The notes under the pieces were generated by a model. That model was given only the letters and a program-made list of their open reading frames with translations. It ran no database searches and was not told the origin of the DNA. Shown here in pieces: positions 27,994 to 36,046 of a stretch of 64,000 nucleotides of DNA. How positions within the stretch are numbered: the first letter of the stretch is position 1; every line of letters starts with the position of its first letter. This DNA comes from an uncultured Paraprevotella sp. (lineage in GTDB: Bacteria > Bacteroidota > Bacteroidia > Bacteroidales > Bacteroidaceae), in assembly GCA_944321365.1 (NCBI GenBank), contig CALULA010000010.1, positions 1 to 64,000 of the forward strand, written 5' to 3'. The translations under genes and the position numbers were made by a program.

Positions 27994-29522
27994 GGCGGCA
28001 GGCTGAAGCTGATGCCTTGCTCACGGTGACAGACGCGCACTTCGATGCCGAACTTTCCATTCAGATGCTCAGCCAGATGCTGTGCGGCATACACACTGCG
28101 GTGCTGCCCGCCCGTACATCCGAAGGAAAACATCAGGTCCGTGAAGCCACGCCGCAGATAACGCTCCACATGGGCGTCGGCGAGGCGGTACACGCTGTCC
28201 AGAAACAGCAGGATTTCTCCGTCCTGTTCCAGGAAACGGATGACCGGCTCATCCAGCCCCGTCAATGACTTGTAAGGCGCATAACGTCCGGGGTTGTGCG
28301 TACTGCGGCAGTCGAACACGTAACCGCCTCCATTGCCGCTGCTGTCTTCCGGAATACCTTTTTTATAAGAAAAGCTGAACACGCGCACCACCAACGGCTT
28401 CTTCCCATCGCAAGATGTCTCGCAGGATACACCAGCGGGTGTCTGTTCATCCGCCATGCAGGTCTTTAATGCCCGACGTTCCGTCCCGCCGACGTCCGGC
28501 ACCGTTGCCGACTCACCGGCAAAGCGCGGCAGTTCCGTCAGCTCCGTCAGTACGCTGTGCAGGTAAGGGTAAGGACAACCGCCCGCAGCCAGCACCTCAC
28601 GCAGATTGCAAATGGCCGGAGATATGCTGTTCAGGAAATGCTCCTTACGCTCAAAATAGCCCCGGAACCCATAGGTGCCCAGCACCTGCAGCAGGCGGAA
28701 CAGCACAAACCGACGCAACCTTTCGCGGAACTGCGCCTCATCCACCCGACGATACTTACGGAGAGAAGTCAGATAGACTTCCGTCAATTCTTCACGCAGT
28801 TCTGCTGAATAATGAGCCGATGCCTGCCACAGAAAACTGGCGACATCATACTCCAACGGGCCACGCCGCCCTCCCTGGAAGTCGATGAAAAAAGGATGGC
28901 CCTCGCCATTGAGCATGACATTGCGGGCCTGGAAATCGCGATAAAGGAAGGTATCGTCGGACGCACTGACCAAATCGTGCGCCAGTTCGCGGAAGCTCTC
29001 CTCCAGCCTCAGCTCATGGAAGTCGGTTCCCGCAGCCTTCAGAAAGCAATATTTAAAATAGTTCAGGTCGAAAAAGACACTGGTCATGTCCATAGCCGCC
29101 TGAGGATAACAGCGCGAAAAGTCCAGCCCGTCCGCACCGCATACCTGTATGGCCGGAAGAGCCGCCATCGTCCGCTTCAGCAACTCTTTCTCTTCAGCAG
29201 AATAGCGTCCGCCACGCCCGCGTCCTCCCGACAAGGCATCGAACAGACTCCGGCTGCCCAAATCTGTCTGCAAATAGCGCAGACGGTCTGAAGAGACCGC
29301 CATCACTTGCGGAACGGGCAAGCCGCAGCGCGAAAAATGGCCGGACAAATAAATAAAAGCGTCATTCTCATCGCGCGACGTGCCTACGACTCCGACCACC
29401 GAAGTTCCGTCTGCCGCCCATAACCGGTAGTACACACGGTTACTGCCTGCCCCCGGCAAGCGTTCTACGCTGAATGGCTCCTCGCCTTTCCAGCTGCAGT
29501 AAAGCCGTTTCAAATGCTCCAT
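27975..29522 (-). CDS. AmgK-like kinase fused to RapZ C-terminal domain
   Basis: The product is 515 residues with two domains. Residues 1-330 are an aminoglycoside-phosphotransferase-type kinase: GAGSNRVYYRLWAADG, catalytic loop FLYRDFQARNVML and FFIDFQGGRRGPLEYDVAS, as in AmgK, which phosphorylates MurNAc/GlcNAc at C1. A linker of about 40 residues follows. Residues 375-505 match the RapZ C-terminal domain: FSYKKGIP, VFDCRSTHNPGRY, LTGLDEPV and the hallmark FGCTGGQHRSVYAAQHLAEH. The RapZ N-terminal Walker-A domain is absent. In E. coli the RapZ C-terminal domain senses glucosamine-6-phosphate and controls GlmS. A link between wall recycling and amino-sugar sensing is inferred. It is the last gene of a seven-gene operon. 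Confidence 0.88.
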   Translation of the reverse strand: MEHLKRLYCSWKGEEPFSVERLPGAGSNRVYYRLWAADGTSVVGVVGTSRDENDAFIYLSGHFSRCGLPVPQVMAVSSDRLRYLQTDLGSRSLFDALSGGRGRGGRYSAEEKELLKRTMAALPAIQVCGADGLDFSRCYPQAAMDMTSVFFDLNYFKYCFLKAAGTDFHELRLEESFRELAHDLVSASDDTFLYRDFQARNVMLNGEGHPFFIDFQGGRRGPLEYDVASFLWQASAHYSAELREELTEVYLTSLRKYRRVDEAQFRERLRRFVLFRLLQVLGTYGFRGYFERKEHFLNSISPAICNLREVLAAGGCPYPYLHSVLTELTELPRFAGESATVPDVGGTERRALKTCMADEQTPAGVSCETSCDGKKPLVVRVFSFSYKKGIPEDSSGNGGGYVFDCRSTHNPGRYAPYKSLTGLDEPVIRFLEQDGEILLFLDSVYRLADAHVERYLRRGFTDLMFSFGCTGGQHRSVYAAQHLAEHLNGKFGIEVRVCHREQGISFSLPPQDSRR

Positions 29523-29531
29523 AGTCTGCGA

Positions 29532-30731
29532 TCAGTTTTCATGTTTCCAAATAGTCATCACCTTATGCCATACGGCCCAGACATTCAGTATGCTGACCGA
29601 CAGGAACAGCAATACGCCGACCGTCACGGCAGGCCACAGCCCGGCAGGTTCCATTTGCGGGAACACCGACAATATCAAATCCATATAATACGCCCGCAAC
29701 CACACCAGAATGCCCAAGGCAATGAGCAAGACCGACAGATTCATAGCCACCGTCAATACCTGATAAGGCAGACTGACGCGCCTGGGGCTGTAACCGACAA
29801 GCAACAGGTTTTCCAGTTTCGTTGTGTTTTTCTGCACCAGCAGGTAAATGCTCAGCATCAGAATGTAAAACGACAGGACGCTGATAAGCAGGCCGATGCT
29901 GAACACAACGCCCGACACAATCTTCAGGAAATAAGTGGTCCGTCCGGCATCCAGGTTGTCGCTCTCCGTCTCATAGCCCTTCTGTTGCAGAAAACGGGCT
30001 ATGGCGTCGTCCGTGGGGTTACCCACTTCCATAATCAGACGGGTGGGGTCGGCAGTTGCATCCGGAGCATACACGCTGTTGCTCCAACGTATGAAGCTTT
30101 CAGGAACAAGGATAGTATTCAGACGGTTGCTGAAACCGATGACCTTTCCCTTCATCACATCATCGCGTCCGTTGCCCCGCAGATGTATGTTCAGGTCGAG
30201 CATACTGACCAACCCTTCGGAAAGTTTCGGTAGCGAACGGCTCTGTGCAAAGCCGAAATTGTAAATCGTCAGGTAACTGCGGGGCAGGATGATGGGCACA
30301 ACGGCATCGCCTTCCCTGAAACTCCAGTCCTTCATATCCGTATCTACGAAACGGTCGGGGACGGACTCAAAGAACATCTCTGTGCTCATATAAGCCATGC
30401 CCTCTATTCCCAGACTGGCGCTTACGCCGTACTGACCGGCAGTGAAAGCTCCCACACTCTTACAGAATGGCTGCCGCCGTATTTCGTCTACGTCCTCCGC
30501 CGTAAACGCATTGGCTCTCCCGCTAAAGGAGTTCACCACACTGATGTGCTTGGACAACACGATATAGTCTTTCTTGATGAAGCTGTCCTCCTGAGTGAAA
30601 ACAGGCAAGACATCGTAATAAAGCTGCACACTCAACAAGACGATGAGCATCCCTAACAGATTTGCTGAAAAAAAACCCGCAAGCTGCGGCACACTGACAT
30701 GCTGACGAAGCAGCTTCCAAACCAAATTCAT
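29532..30731 (-). CDS. ABC transporter permease, FtsX/LolCE-like
   Basis: The product is 399 residues. An N-terminal membrane helix (LAGFFSANLLGMLIVLLSVQ) is followed by a periplasmic domain of about 220 residues and three C-terminal helices (IVSGVVFSIGLLISVLSFYI, VLTVAMNLSVLLIALGILVW, LWPAVTVGVLLFLSVSILNV). This is the one-plus-three arrangement of FtsX/MacB-type permeases. The preceding ATPase gene overlaps its start by 4 bp (ATGA), so the two form one transporter. The substrate is unknown. The role may be lipoprotein release or envelope remodelling rather than drug export. Confidence 0.85.
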   Translation of the reverse strand: MNLVWKLLRQHVSVPQLAGFFSANLLGMLIVLLSVQLYYDVLPVFTQEDSFIKKDYIVLSKHISVVNSFSGRANAFTAEDVDEIRRQPFCKSVGAFTAGQYGVSASLGIEGMAYMSTEMFFESVPDRFVDTDMKDWSFREGDAVVPIILPRSYLTIYNFGFAQSRSLPKLSEGLVSMLDLNIHLRGNGRDDVMKGKVIGFSNRLNTILVPESFIRWSNSVYAPDATADPTRLIMEVGNPTDDAIARFLQQKGYETESDNLDAGRTTYFLKIVSGVVFSIGLLISVLSFYILMLSIYLLVQKNTTKLENLLLVGYSPRRVSLPYQVLTVAMNLSVLLIALGILVWLRAYYMDLILSVFPQMEPAGLWPAVTVGVLLFLSVSILNVWAVWHKVMTIWKHEN

Positions 30732-31372
30732 AACCTGAATGTCTTTTCGTAATCCAACATGATATGTTTGCCTATACTGGTAACGACAATGCCGGCTCCC
30801 TGTGCACGCACCTCTTCCATCATGATTTCGCCCATGATACGCCCGTTCTCATCATCAAGATGACTTACAGGCTCGTCCGCCAACAGAAAGTCGAACGGCT
30901 GTACCAACGCCCGCATCATAGCCACACGCTGCTGCTGTCCGAAACTCATCTGGCCGACTTTCACCTGCATCTTATCGCCGATGCCCAATGCTCCGAACCA
31001 GTTCTCAATCTGTTTTTTCTTCTTGAATCCGGTCAGATTGTTCTTGATAGCCACATTCTCATAAGCCGTAAGTTCGGGAAACAGGCGAAGCTCCTGAAAC
31101 AGTATGCTCAGAGAATGCTTGCGGATGTCTACCCAGTCCTGCACACTGTTGTTCCGCACATTCTTGCCGTCAAAGCAAATAATGCCCTCGTAATCGTTAC
31201 GATAACCGATAAGATAGCTGCACAATGACGACTTTCCCGTACCCGATGCCGCTTCCACAAGATACAGATGCCCGCGTTCAAAGGTCACATCCTGATGCCA
31301 TATATCGCTCCGTATGTCATCTCTGCGGGCAAATACCCGCGGCAATGTATTCTTCAATTCGATTGTTTCCAT
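30728..31372 (-). CDS. ABC transporter ATP-binding protein
   Basis: The product is 214 residues from the ATG at 31372 (METIELKNTLPRVFARR). The upstream in-frame ATG at 31453 lies deep inside the preceding gene. Walker A is EAASGTGKSSL, the signature is MSFGQQQRVAMMRAL (SFGQQ in place of SGGQ), and Walker B is FDFLLADEPVSHLD. It overlaps the DUF4836 gene by 19 bp and the permease gene by 4 bp, so all three are probably translated together. Confidence 0.9.
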   Translation of the reverse strand: METIELKNTLPRVFARRDDIRSDIWHQDVTFERGHLYLVEAASGTGKSSLCSYLIGYRNDYEGIICFDGKNVRNNSVQDWVDIRKHSLSILFQELRLFPELTAYENVAIKNNLTGFKKKKQIENWFGALGIGDKMQVKVGQMSFGQQQRVAMMRALVQPFDFLLADEPVSHLDDENGRIMGEIMMEEVRAQGAGIVVTSIGKHIMLDYEKTFRL

Positions 31373-32835
31373 TCTTTCAAAAGTTCTTTCAGCACATTCC
31401 GTCCTCCCTGCGTCCGCATTTCCAAAGTGATCCGGTTGGAATCGGATACACACAAGACTAAATCATCAAACAAATCCAGGCCTTTTTGCAGACCGTCTGA
31501 GTCCATATCCTGCATCATTCCACTGACAGCCGCCATCTCTTTGAGCCGCCGCAGATTCACCCATACGAACAAAGGCCCCTCTTTCATGCGGTCCGTCCAT
31601 GGACTCATCACGTCCGTTGCGGCGCGGCAGGCAGCCTCGCCCAACTCTTCAGACGGCGTGACGTACAGCGTCTTTCCCTTCACACCGAAATAGAATCGTA
31701 TGTCTCCATAAGAAATAAAGAAACGGTCATTGCCGAAATTTCTGAACGCCATGGCACCATTGGCTGCCGCACTCTTCTCCCAATAGTCGGCTTCGCTCAG
31801 GAAATCAGTGTTTTTCAATTGGGCAGTCAGCAGGAAGTTCTTTCCGTTCATCACCGGGGACTCCTGCATGAAAGCCACATCACCGTCTATGCTACGAATC
31901 ATCAGATCGGCATCTACGCCCAGATTCAATCCCATCAGGAAGGTGCGCAAAGCCGGATTCCGGCGCAAATATCTCAGCAGTTCCTCTCCATTGACATGAG
32001 CACAAGCCCAGAACAAAGCATCTTCGGGCACATAACCGGCCAGCTGTCCGTCGATTGTCCCTGTCGAACGGAACAACTGCTCATAATAGCGGACAACAGC
32101 AGCGTTGGCAGAATGCAATTCCGCATCCATCCTCAACCCTTTTTCCGTAAAATGCAGGTCTGCCAGCAAACTGACATCGCTCAGGTCCGCATGTTCCGGC
32201 AAACTCATCTTGACGGCACTATCATACAAGGAAGGCAACAGGTCCAGCTGCACGGCGACAGATACAGCCGCCTGATTACGGTTCACATCAGCAAAGAGAG
32301 CCGTGGACGCACCGCTGACCTGCCTTTTCTGACGGAAACAGCCGACCATCTCCTGACGCAACCTGTCCATATCCGCGGCAAGTCCGGGTCCCATCATCAG
32401 CAAAGCCTTGCCGTCGAAGCCCGCCAGCCATTTGCCGTCCACCACAGACCAATGGCAGCCGAACCGCTCTTCTGGCTGAGTGCAGAAGCCCTTTTCCGCA
32501 CGGCTTCGGAAAAAATCCTCCAGCTCTCCGGCGTCTTTCACCGGTAACAACAGCCCCACATACTCCTTTGCAGAAACAAAAACATAAATCTTCTGCGACC
32601 AGTCAATCCCCGACCGGGCCGTGACCCATTCTGCCGGTAATATTTTTCCGACATCTTCAACCTCCACACCTGCATCTGCCGACAACACAGACAGGTCTAC
32701 CGCGGCCAACGCCTTCGGCCGTGAAGGCAACACGTCCAGATAGCTGTCCGACATGAATGTACGCCAACACCAGTATCCCGCCGCGCACAGGAGGACAACG
32801 AGAATGCCTCCTATCACATATTTTTTTGCTTTCAT
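31354..32835 (-). CDS. DUF4836-like anchored periplasmic protein
   Basis: The product is 493 residues. An N-terminal signal-anchor (YVIGGILVVLLCAAGYWCW) exposes a large periplasmic domain beginning YLDVLPSRPKALAAVDL, a pattern I associate with the Bacteroidetes DUF4836 family. Repeated strands such as KIYVFVSAKEYVGLLLPVKD and FFISYGDIRFYFGVKGKT suggest a beta-rich, possibly duplicated fold. The function is unknown. The overlap with the ABC ATPase gene suggests it works with that transporter as an accessory or substrate-handling subunit. Confidence 0.72.
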   Translation of the reverse strand: MKAKKYVIGGILVVLLCAAGYWCWRTFMSDSYLDVLPSRPKALAAVDLSVLSADAGVEVEDVGKILPAEWVTARSGIDWSQKIYVFVSAKEYVGLLLPVKDAGELEDFFRSRAEKGFCTQPEERFGCHWSVVDGKWLAGFDGKALLMMGPGLAADMDRLRQEMVGCFRQKRQVSGASTALFADVNRNQAAVSVAVQLDLLPSLYDSAVKMSLPEHADLSDVSLLADLHFTEKGLRMDAELHSANAAVVRYYEQLFRSTGTIDGQLAGYVPEDALFWACAHVNGEELLRYLRRNPALRTFLMGLNLGVDADLMIRSIDGDVAFMQESPVMNGKNFLLTAQLKNTDFLSEADYWEKSAAANGAMAFRNFGNDRFFISYGDIRFYFGVKGKTLYVTPSEELGEAACRAATDVMSPWTDRMKEGPLFVWVNLRRLKEMAAVSGMMQDMDSDGLQKGLDLFDDLVLCVSDSNRITLEMRTQGGRNVLKELLKEWKQSN

Positions 32836-32853
32836 TGCTTTTTCTTCGGTTTA

Positions 32854-33630
32854 TTATTCTACAAAATCTCTGTCGGCATGCTTCAATTGCATCAAATGAA
32901 CAGCTACCAACGCCGCCGTTTCTGTCCGCAGACGGCTATGCCCCAGACTGACAGATCGGAACCCATGCGCCAGAGCCAACCGGACCTCATCCACACTGAA
33001 ATCGCCTTCCGGACCGACAAGCACGACCGCATCCGCTTCACGGTCCATCACATCCAGCAGAAAAGGCTTACCGCCCTCCATACTTTTCTCACCCTCTGTC
33101 TTGCCTGTTCCGTCCACATCAGCCTCATCATAACAATGGGCGATGAACTTTTGCCCCGCAAAATCACGCTCCACAAAATGCCGGAAAGCCTCCACTCCAT
33201 TCAACATGGGCTTGAAAGCCTTGTGGCTCTGCTTCATGGCCGACACCGCTATCTTGTCCATACGCTCAGCCTTCACTACCCTACGTTCGGAAAAACGGCA
33301 GTCCAGAAAAGTCAGCTCATCGAAACCAATCTCTGTGGCTTTCTCAACAAACCACTCCATACGGTCGATGTTCTTGGTCGGTGCCACGGCAATATGCAAA
33401 CGTCCATGCCATCCACGCGGACAGTCGGCGACCTCGCGCACCTCAAACAGGCAACGCTTTCCGCCCGACATCACGATTTCCGCCTTATAGAAATGCCCTT
33501 TACCGTCCGTCAGATGAATCTCGTCTCCACACTGCAAACGTAAAACACGCAAGCAGTGTGCGGCTTCATCAGCCGGCAGTTCGCAGAGCCGATCGGCCTC
33601 CGGTGCGTAAAAATAATGTGATTCTTTCAT
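32854..33630 (-). CDS. rsmE: 16S rRNA m3U1498 methyltransferase
   Basis: The product is 258 residues. The N-terminal PUA-like part (HYFYAPEADRLCELPADEAA, HCLRVLRLQCGDEIHLTDGK) and the SPOUT knot with VVLVGPEGDFSVDEV and SLGHSRLRTETAALVAVH are diagnostic of RsmE, which methylates U1498 of 16S rRNA. The first codons overlap the stop of the bifunctional nuclease gene by 4 bp. Confidence 0.96.
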   Translation of the reverse strand: MKESHYFYAPEADRLCELPADEAAHCLRVLRLQCGDEIHLTDGKGHFYKAEIVMSGGKRCLFEVREVADCPRGWHGRLHIAVAPTKNIDRMEWFVEKATEIGFDELTFLDCRFSERRVVKAERMDKIAVSAMKQSHKAFKPMLNGVEAFRHFVERDFAGQKFIAHCYDEADVDGTGKTEGEKSMEGGKPFLLDVMDREADAVVLVGPEGDFSVDEVRLALAHGFRSVSLGHSRLRTETAALVAVHLMQLKHADRDFVE

Positions 33631-34184
33631 TTCCTTCTCTCTATTTCATCGCGCAACTGCGAAGCCAATTCATAATTCTCATCTTCCACAGCCCGCTTCA
33701 AAGCTTCCTTCAGTGCTTCGATGCTCACGGAATTAACAGGCATGGAATAGGTGCCGTTCCCCACTTCACGCATATACTGATGCTCCAACAATGATTCATT
33801 GATGGTGATGGGACAGTCGAACGTATAGGCCAGTATCAGACAGTCTGAAGCCTTGCAATAACGAATCATGTGATAGGTGTTTGCAGCTCTATATAATATA
33901 TGACAATAAGTCACACCGGCCTGCACTGCCGCAATGCGCACTTCCTCTACATTCATGCCACACTGCATAAAGGCCGCCCGCATCACGTCGGCCATGGACG
34001 AGGGCAAAGAAGTGCTGCCCACTCCTTTCATTCTCATCAACAGCTGAAAAGCTTCGCTGCGCTCCATCAGCACAGGCAGAATCCGCCTGCCGTCACGCTC
34101 CTTCAGTATGGCCAGATAAGCACTACCATCCTGCGTACATTTAGACACCGCATGCACCTGCAATTCTCTTACATTCTCGTTCAT
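33627..34184 (-). CDS. Bifunctional nuclease (DUF151) with UVR motif
   Basis: The product is 185 residues. Residues 1-140 form the bifunctional-nuclease/DUF151 domain (LAILKERDGRRILPVLMER, EAFQLLMRMKGV). Residues 145-184 form a UvrB/UvrC-type motif (LKRAVEDENYELASQLRDEI). Family members have reported RNase/DNase activity, but the UVR motif may instead mediate protein contact. It overlaps its neighbours at both ends by 4 bp within the large minus-strand operon. Confidence 0.85.
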   Translation of the reverse strand: MNENVRELQVHAVSKCTQDGSAYLAILKERDGRRILPVLMERSEAFQLLMRMKGVGSTSLPSSMADVMRAAFMQCGMNVEEVRIAAVQAGVTYCHILYRAANTYHMIRYCKASDCLILAYTFDCPITINESLLEHQYMREVGNGTYSMPVNSVSIEALKEALKRAVEDENYELASQLRDEIERRK

Positions 34185-35464
34185 TTTTTCACAATCCCCC
34201 CTTCCGCATGCTCATATCTGAAGAATACAGCAAACAACACAGCCATCAGCAATGCATAAGCGGCAAAGATATACCAGCAAGTGTTCCATCCGTCAATAAC
34301 CTCATGCCCCGTCGCCGTGGCAGGCAAAGCGTAGACGAAATGATTGATGACCGCCTGGGCCGACAGGGTTCCGATGGTTGCTCCCAGTCCGTTGGTCATC
34401 ATCATGAAAAGCCCCTGCGCACTGCTCCGTATGCTGATGTCGGTCTCCTTATCCACAAACAAGGACCCCGATATATTGAAAAAGTCGAAAGCCACTCCAT
34501 AAACCAACATGGAAAGGACGAACAGCCACACGCCCGAACCGGGATTTCCCAAAGCAAAGAAACCGAAACGCAGTACCCAGGCCAGCATGGCGATGAGCAT
34601 CACCCGCTTGATGCCGAAACGGCTCAGGAAAAAAGGTATGAGCAGGATGCAACAAGTCTCGCTAATCTGCGAAACGGATATCAATATGTTGGCATGCTGC
34701 ACACCGAACGTATCGGCATATTCAGCAATATTGCCGAACGAAAAAATGAAAGGACTGGCAAATCCGTTGGTAATCTGCAGACAAATGCCCAGACACATGG
34801 AAAAGATGAAGAACAGTGCCATACGCTTCTGCCTGAACAGCGAGAACGCCCGCAGCCCCAAAGCCTCCGCCACGCTCTTGCGCTCTGAAGCATGACTCAC
34901 CGGACAGGCCGGAAGGGTCAGGGCATAAACCGAAAGCAACAGGCTCAACACGCCGGAAACGGCGAACTGGGCCGCGCTCTCCTGCATGCCTCCCAGATCG
35001 ACAGCCCACATAGAACAGATGAAGCCCACCGTGCCGAACACGCGTATGGGCGGAAAATCCTTCACCGTATCCAGCCCGGCACCATCCAACGCCGCATAGG
35101 CCACGGAATTGGCCAGTGCTATCGTCGGCATAAAGAAAGCCACACTCAGCGAATAGAGCATGAACAACGTGGCGAATGAGGCACCGGCTCCCGCCTGAAA
35201 ACCGTAAAAAGACGCGCACAGCATGAAGACGCCCGCCAGAAGATGGCACAGGCTAAGCACCCGCTGTCCCTGCATCCAACGGTCGGCAATAATGCCCATC
35301 AGGGCCGGCATGAAGAGCGATACGATTCCCTGCACAGAATAGAACCAGCCTATGTTTTCGGCCATTCCGATCTTCACCAGATAGCTTCCCATCGAAGTCA
35401 GATAAGCTCCCCACACGGCATATTCCAGAAAATTCATCACCGTCAAGCGCACTTTCAATATCAT
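34181..35464 (-). CDS. MFS nucleoside:H+ symporter-like transporter
   Basis: The product is 427 residues with 12 predicted membrane segments. The opening MILKVRLTVMNFLEYAVWGA followed by YLTSMGSYL, and the conserved ADRWMQGQRVL loop after helix 2, match the NHS family (NupG/XapB type). The later SLFVDKETDISIRSSAQGLF is also typical. It likely imports nucleosides with protons. It is the first gene of a seven-gene operon whose members overlap or nearly abut, though the others have no obvious link to nucleosides. Confidence 0.85.
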   Translation of the reverse strand: MILKVRLTVMNFLEYAVWGAYLTSMGSYLVKIGMAENIGWFYSVQGIVSLFMPALMGIIADRWMQGQRVLSLCHLLAGVFMLCASFYGFQAGAGASFATLFMLYSLSVAFFMPTIALANSVAYAALDGAGLDTVKDFPPIRVFGTVGFICSMWAVDLGGMQESAAQFAVSGVLSLLLSVYALTLPACPVSHASERKSVAEALGLRAFSLFRQKRMALFFIFSMCLGICLQITNGFASPFIFSFGNIAEYADTFGVQHANILISVSQISETCCILLIPFFLSRFGIKRVMLIAMLAWVLRFGFFALGNPGSGVWLFVLSMLVYGVAFDFFNISGSLFVDKETDISIRSSAQGLFMMMTNGLGATIGTLSAQAVINHFVYALPATATGHEVIDGWNTCWYIFAAYALLMAVLFAVFFRYEHAEGGIVKK

Positions 35465-35751
35465 AGTCCCTCCGTTTTTTATGCAATCCGCAGTATGTTC
35501 TATCCTGCAAACTTACATAAAAAATCCGTTTTCCACACCTTTCTGCGTCATAAAAACGCCGGACAGCACACAAAAAACGGGGAAACCGCCGCACGTTTTC
35601 AGCCCTCCGGCCATACCGGTACCGAACGGCATTCTGTTTTTCACGTCCGGACGCAAGCCATAAAGCAACCGCACCGCCTGCAGATTCCGCAATGGTTTCT
35701 CCGCCGTCGGGCCTCACCTCCACCGGTCTGCCGCTCCGTGCTGTACGATTT

Positions 35752-35839
35752 TGCGGACAACCCGCTTTTTTCTTGCGCAAGAAAAGCTGCGGTCTTGCGC
35801 AAGAATGCCGACACTTTTCCGCAAGACCCGAAAGAGCTT
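35752..35839 (+). repeat. 22-bp phased TGCGCA array C (4 units)
   Basis: Cores begin at 35752 (TGCGGA), 35774 (TGCGCA), 35796 (TGCGCA) and 35818 (TCCGCA), each 22 bp apart. The outer two have one substitution each. The array lies upstream of the MFS operon start (35464) and just past the tandem terminators at 35850-35914. 35465-35751 shows no gene and no clear promoter. Confidence 0.82.
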
Positions 35840-35849
35840 CCTGCAACAA

Positions 35850-35884
35850 CAAAAATGCCCGCCTCCTTCTACAGAGACGGGCAT
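35850..35884 (-). terminator. Second terminator of a tandem pair
   Basis: On the minus strand ATGCCCGTCTC and GAGGCGGGCAT (one mismatch) form a stem followed by TTTTTG. It directly follows the terminator of the small-RNA candidate. Confidence 0.8.
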
Positions 35885-35952
35885 AAAAAAAAGAAGGTTG
35901 TCATCTCGACAACCAATCTTTCATTAACCTTAAATCTAATACCATGAAAAAC
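35885..35952 (-). ncRNA. Candidate stand-alone small RNA (about 68 nt)
   Basis: The minus strand carries a promoter at 35959-35966, then about 38 nt without structure, then GGTTGTC-GAGAT-GACAACC (35914-35896), then TTCTTTTTTTT (35895-35885). This is a complete short transcription unit with no plausible reading frame, lying after the rRNA methyltransferase gene. The 5' end is estimated from the -7 box. The 5' part includes GGTATTAGATTTAAGGTTAA, which is free to pair with targets. A leaderless small peptide is the alternative, but the only ATG is followed quickly by a stop. Confidence 0.65.
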
Positions 35953-35958
35953 ACAATG

Positions 35959-35966
35959 CAAAGGTA
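35959..35966 (-). promoter_or_regulatory. Promoter of the small-RNA candidate
   Basis: The minus strand reads TACCTTTG, with TTGC 18 to 19 bp upstream in the -33 position. It has the same -7 sequence as the tRNA operon promoter. Confidence 0.7.
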
Positions 35967-36046
35967 CTGCTTTCTCTGATATCTGCAATAGTTTGCGGAG
36001 AAAAAGGCATGATATTTAACACGTTTTTGCAGATTTGAGGGCTTTT

